Assembly: GCF_026191355.1 (NCBI RefSeq)
Contig: NZ_JAPHOQ010000003.1
Coordinates: 186,001-250,000 of the forward strand
Direction: 5' to 3'
Length of the DNA stretch: 64,000 bases
DNA from: Legionella sheltonii
GTDB lineage: Bacteria > Pseudomonadota > Gammaproteobacteria > Legionellales > Legionellaceae
A model generated the notes under the pieces. The model was not told the DNA's origin. It worked only from the letters and a program-made list of their open reading frames with translations, and made no database searches. Position numbers and translations under genes: made by a program. Every line of letters starts with the position of its first letter. Within the stretch, counting starts at the first letter, position 1. Shown piece by piece: positions 61,126-64,000 of the stretch.

Positions 61126-63678
61126 ATGTTATCTACACTAAAAAAAGCGCGTCGCGCAGTTAGAAACACAAGCACTACTTTAAGTCATGCAACAGGCTCG
61201 TTACTGGAAACATTGCGAGAAGAGCTAGGCATGACTGATGCGCATCATAAAAAGCAAATAGAAGCACTGTTGGATACATATTGCTTAGCACCTTATTTGC
61301 CAGATGAGGTCTACGATTCGGAAGCCGACATTTATCCCTACAAACAAGCCTCTCATATGATGTTTGAATGTTCCACATTGATTGGTGCCAGTGAAGAAAC
61401 CATGACTATTCTCACCAGTATATTAACGGATATTTTACCACCGGAAAGTTGTTTTCATGCTTTGTTTTGGGCATCGCCTAAAATTGGCCACATGATTGAT
61501 GAAATGGAACATCAACGCAATCAAGGCAGTGAGGTTTTAAAAGCCCTGGCACACCGACGAGCTGAATTTTACCGCAAAGGGGTGTACAGCTCATTAACTA
61601 AAGAAAGCAATTATGTCTTGCGTGATTTTCGTTTATTTTTATGTATTTCAATTCCGCGCAAATCTATAGAAGACGATCGCTTGTTGCTTGGTAGTTTGCG
61701 CGAAGACATCAGCAACAATCTAAAGTCAGTCAATATTGTTTGTAAAGAACTGTCTGTTGAAGAAGTGATTAGCTTAAAGCGGGAGTGGCTCTTTCCAACC
61801 GACAGCTTGTATGAAGAAAAAACCAATTACGATACCAATACTGAAATTCGTTTTCAACTGACTGACATTGAAGCGAGTATGCGGGTTAAATCCAATCAAA
61901 TAGAGATTGAGCGAGAAGAAGATACGAGGGTGATTAAATGCTTGTCCGTCAGGCAATATCCTAAATCCCCTGTGCAATGGCAAATGGGTGATTTATTTGG
62001 AAAAATGTTTAATACCTCTTTGCAAATAAGTTGTCCCTTTCTTTTTAGTTTTGCAATACGAATTAAAGATAAAGATAAGGTGATGGCGGCATTAGATGCC
62101 AAGTATGCTGATGAAGGTCAAAATGCCAAACAACCTTTTATTGCCAAATGGGTCAAAAATTTTAACAAAAAATACGCAGAAATTGAGGAGTTAAGAGAGC
62201 GGCTCAGTGGCGATGATTCTTTGGTTGATTCCTATTATAACGTTTTATTGTTTACAACACCTGCCAATGTCCGTCGCGATGTACGACGTGCCAAGGATGT
62301 ATTTCGGGGTAACCAATTTGATTTACGCACGCCAACAGGTTTGCAGTTACAAACACTTCTAGCCTCCATGCCCTTTGCACCTGCTGAAGGTATGTTTGAT
62401 GATTACAAATCATTTGGACGGATAAGACCTTTAACCAGTTTTAATACGGTTAACTTATTACCTATCCAGGGGGAATGGAAAGGGGCAGGACGATTTGCTC
62501 AGGTCTATCCACAAAGACGGGGGCAATTTACCGCTATTTATTTTTTTGACAACGTAGTCAGAAACTATAATGTCGCTATTGTAGCTCCTCCTGGAAAAGG
62601 AAAATCCTTTTTAATGAATGACTACATTCAAAGTCTGTTATCCCAGGGGGGCTTTGTTTATATCATTGATGTGGGCGGTTCATACGCTAAATCTTGTGAG
62701 ATGTTGAACGGACAGCTTATTGATTTTAATCATGACACCGAAATTAGCCTAAACCTCTTTTCCACAATTGATGCACAAGCCAAAAATGATACTGCATTTA
62801 AAGATGTTCACAATCAGCTAATACAACTTGTAGGTATGATGGCAAGACCATCCGGTAACGTCAGTGATGAAGAACGAAGTCATATTGAGAAAGCCATTGA
62901 GGCGATGTGGCGACAACATCACAATGCTACAACTATTACTCTTATTGCTCATCACTTAGAAAGTAGTAACGATCCTATTTCTCAAAATATTGGGCGCCTG
63001 TTGTATAGCTATACTAAAAACGGTCGTTATGGCAGTTATTTTGAACCGCCTTGTTCGCTCGATTTTAAAAGAAATTTAGTCATTTTAGAGTTGGGTGGTC
63101 TTGATGGAAATAAGGATTTGCAGCGCATTGTATTGAAAATCTTAATGTATCAAATCACCAATGCGATGTATTACACGCCAAAGCACATTCCCAAAAGCTG
63201 CTTGATTGATGAATCCTACGAATTACTTTCAGACAATGGCACGGGTGGCAGTGCTAACTTTGTTAACGAGGGCTATAGGCGTGCGCCTAAATACGGTGGT
63301 AATTTTATTACAGTGACTCATGGCTTAGATGATTATGAAAACAATCCAACTGCCAAAATGTGTTACGACAACGCCTATTATAAAATCTTTTTAGGTGCCT
63401 CCAAAAGTACGATTGACACTTTAAAAACGAGTAATCAGTTGGATGCTTATGGCGAGCGTTTAATCCGAAGCCTTAAAATAACTAATGAATACTCTGAGTT
63501 TTTAATGATGTGTGAAGAGAATTCAACAGTGCATCGTTTGATTGTCGATCCATTTTCACGCGTCCTAAACACCACAAGAGGCCCAGAAGTAGAAGCCTTG
63601 AAACGATTAATGGCAACAGGTTTGCCATTGGCTGATGCCATTTCCAAAGTTGCCCTGGAGGTGTATGGCTATGTTTAA
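61126..63678 (+). CDS. traC: TraC, F-type T4SS ATPase (VirB4-like)
   Basis: 850 residues from the ATG at 61126 (AAGGAGA 8 bases upstream); the frame to 61081 overlaps traV. The N-terminal TraC-F domain covers about 30-290. Walker A APPGKGKSFLMND lies near 486-498, Walker B CLIDESYELL near 690-700, followed by GYRRAPKYGGNFITVTHG. It is the cytoplasmic motor that powers pilus assembly. It overlaps the next gene by 8 bases. Confidence 0.95.
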   Translation: MLSTLKKARRAVRNTSTTLSHATGSLLETLREELGMTDAHHKKQIEALLDTYCLAPYLPDEVYDSEADIYPYKQASHMMFECSTLIGASEETMTILTSILTDILPPESCFHALFWASPKIGHMIDEMEHQRNQGSEVLKALAHRRAEFYRKGVYSSLTKESNYVLRDFRLFLCISIPRKSIEDDRLLLGSLREDISNNLKSVNIVCKELSVEEVISLKREWLFPTDSLYEEKTNYDTNTEIRFQLTDIEASMRVKSNQIEIEREEDTRVIKCLSVRQYPKSPVQWQMGDLFGKMFNTSLQISCPFLFSFAIRIKDKDKVMAALDAKYADEGQNAKQPFIAKWVKNFNKKYAEIEELRERLSGDDSLVDSYYNVLLFTTPANVRRDVRRAKDVFRGNQFDLRTPTGLQLQTLLASMPFAPAEGMFDDYKSFGRIRPLTSFNTVNLLPIQGEWKGAGRFAQVYPQRRGQFTAIYFFDNVVRNYNVAIVAPPGKGKSFLMNDYIQSLLSQGGFVYIIDVGGSYAKSCEMLNGQLIDFNHDTEISLNLFSTIDAQAKNDTAFKDVHNQLIQLVGMMARPSGNVSDEERSHIEKAIEAMWRQHHNATTITLIAHHLESSNDPISQNIGRLLYSYTKNGRYGSYFEPPCSLDFKRNLVILELGGLDGNKDLQRIVLKILMYQITNAMYYTPKHIPKSCLIDESYELLSDNGTGGSANFVNEGYRRAPKYGGNFITVTHGLDDYENNPTAKMCYDNAYYKIFLGASKSTIDTLKTSNQLDAYGERLIRSLKITNEYSEFLMMCEENSTVHRLIVDPFSRVLNTTRGPEVEALKRLMATGLPLADAISKVALEVYGYV

Positions 63679-64000
63679 GGCAACTCAAGTATCTCTTTTG
63701 ACCGCACTCATTACCAGCGTCTTAGTTAATGGGATTTTTTATAGTGCTTTGAGACGGCCAGATATTGCAACCGTTGATATCGTGTCAATCACCTCCCAAT
63801 TTATCAAAGAGGAAGCGCAAAAAAATCATTCAAACCTTGAGAAAGAAGCAGCGATTAAAGCATTTTCGCATCATTTGGAAGCAGCGTTACAAGATTTGTC
63901 CCAATCCAAATCGTTGGTGTTATTGCCGAAGGAAGCAGTAATTAAAGGCAGCACTGATTATACAGCCACCCTCATGACGATGATCAAATTGGAGCATAAA
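63671..64000 (+). CDS. trbI: TrbI, F-type T4SS protein (cut by right edge)
   Basis: 110 codons visible from the ATG at 63671, with GGAGG 9 bases upstream inside traC. A membrane segment lies near 8-25 (LLTALITSVLVNGIFYSAL), then a periplasmic part with VDIVSITSQFIKEEAQ, a Lys/Glu-rich helix, and LLPKEAVIKGSTDYTATLM, which fit the F-type TrbI family. TrbI affects pilus retraction and outgrowth. In F it also follows traC. It continues beyond the window. Confidence 0.82.
   Translation, partial: MFKATQVSLLTALITSVLVNGIFYSALRRPDIATVDIVSITSQFIKEEAQKNHSNLEKEAAIKAFSHHLEAALQDLSQSKSLVLLPKEAVIKGSTDYTATLMTMIKLEHK

Overview
The window looks like a chromosome segment of Legionella or a very close relative. 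It is AT-rich and carries several gene types typical of that genus: candidate Dot/Icm effectors (a leucine-rich-repeat protein, a tubulin-tyrosine-ligase-fold protein, and a large protein with a polar, acidic C-terminus), and on the right the Legionella lvrA-lvrB-lvrC block joined to an F-type tra operon. All calls are made by eye from sequence and family knowledge; no database was searched.

Layout. 1-9.4 kb: a secreted FlgE-hook-like protein (cut by the left edge), an outer-membrane beta-barrel, an NHL/Vgb-repeat exported protein, a HAD phosphatase, an LRR protein, an MltA-type lytic transglycosylase and a TTL/ATP-grasp protein. 9.6-15.1 kb: a large effector candidate, an L,D-transpeptidase, a polytopic membrane protein and a coiled-coil protein. 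15.5-19.7 kb: a cyanide-insensitive-type cytochrome bd oxidase (cydAB), a small unknown protein, a fatty-acid desaturase and a DUF2177 protein. 19.7-26.7 kb: a leftward lipid-modification operon (FAD amine oxidase, DUF1365, cyclopropane synthase, DUF2878, DUF1295). Its first gene is split by two insertion sequences, and removing both restores the reading frame exactly. 26.9-33.0 kb: catalase, a cation-diffusion facilitator, DEAD-box helicase DbpA, two cold-shock-type RNA-binding proteins and a small zinc-ribbon protein.

At 33.2 kb the 3' half of a tRNA-Arg lies on the minus strand. Its orientation says an integrated element starts here and runs right past the window edge. Its cargo: an Abi_2 (AbiD/F, HEPN) gene preceded by a promoter plus short terminated RNA; an AhpD-like protein; MsrB; two separate MNIO (DUF692) peptide-modification clusters with different Cys-rich precursors (CKGTN repeats, and DUF2282); a YHS-domain protein; a PAS-GGDEF cyclase; IS3, IS66, IS903-like and IS4-like elements or remnants; a fatty-acid hydroxylase; a TVP38-MerA fusion with a CDP-alcohol phosphatidyltransferase; and MsrA/MsrB.

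From 55.2 kb the conjugation core begins: a divergent S24-peptidase repressor, then lvrA, lvrB, lvrC (a CsrA paralogue), traA, traL, traE, traK, traB, traV, traC and trbI (cut by the right edge). The cargo leans towards copper and oxidant resistance (MNIO peptides, three Msr genes, AhpD-like, MerA-like), which would suit a bacterium living in amoebae and macrophages. The strongest candidates for unusual biology are the paired MNIO clusters, especially the CKGTN-repeat precursor, the Abi gene with its upstream RNA, and the exported FlgE-like protein.
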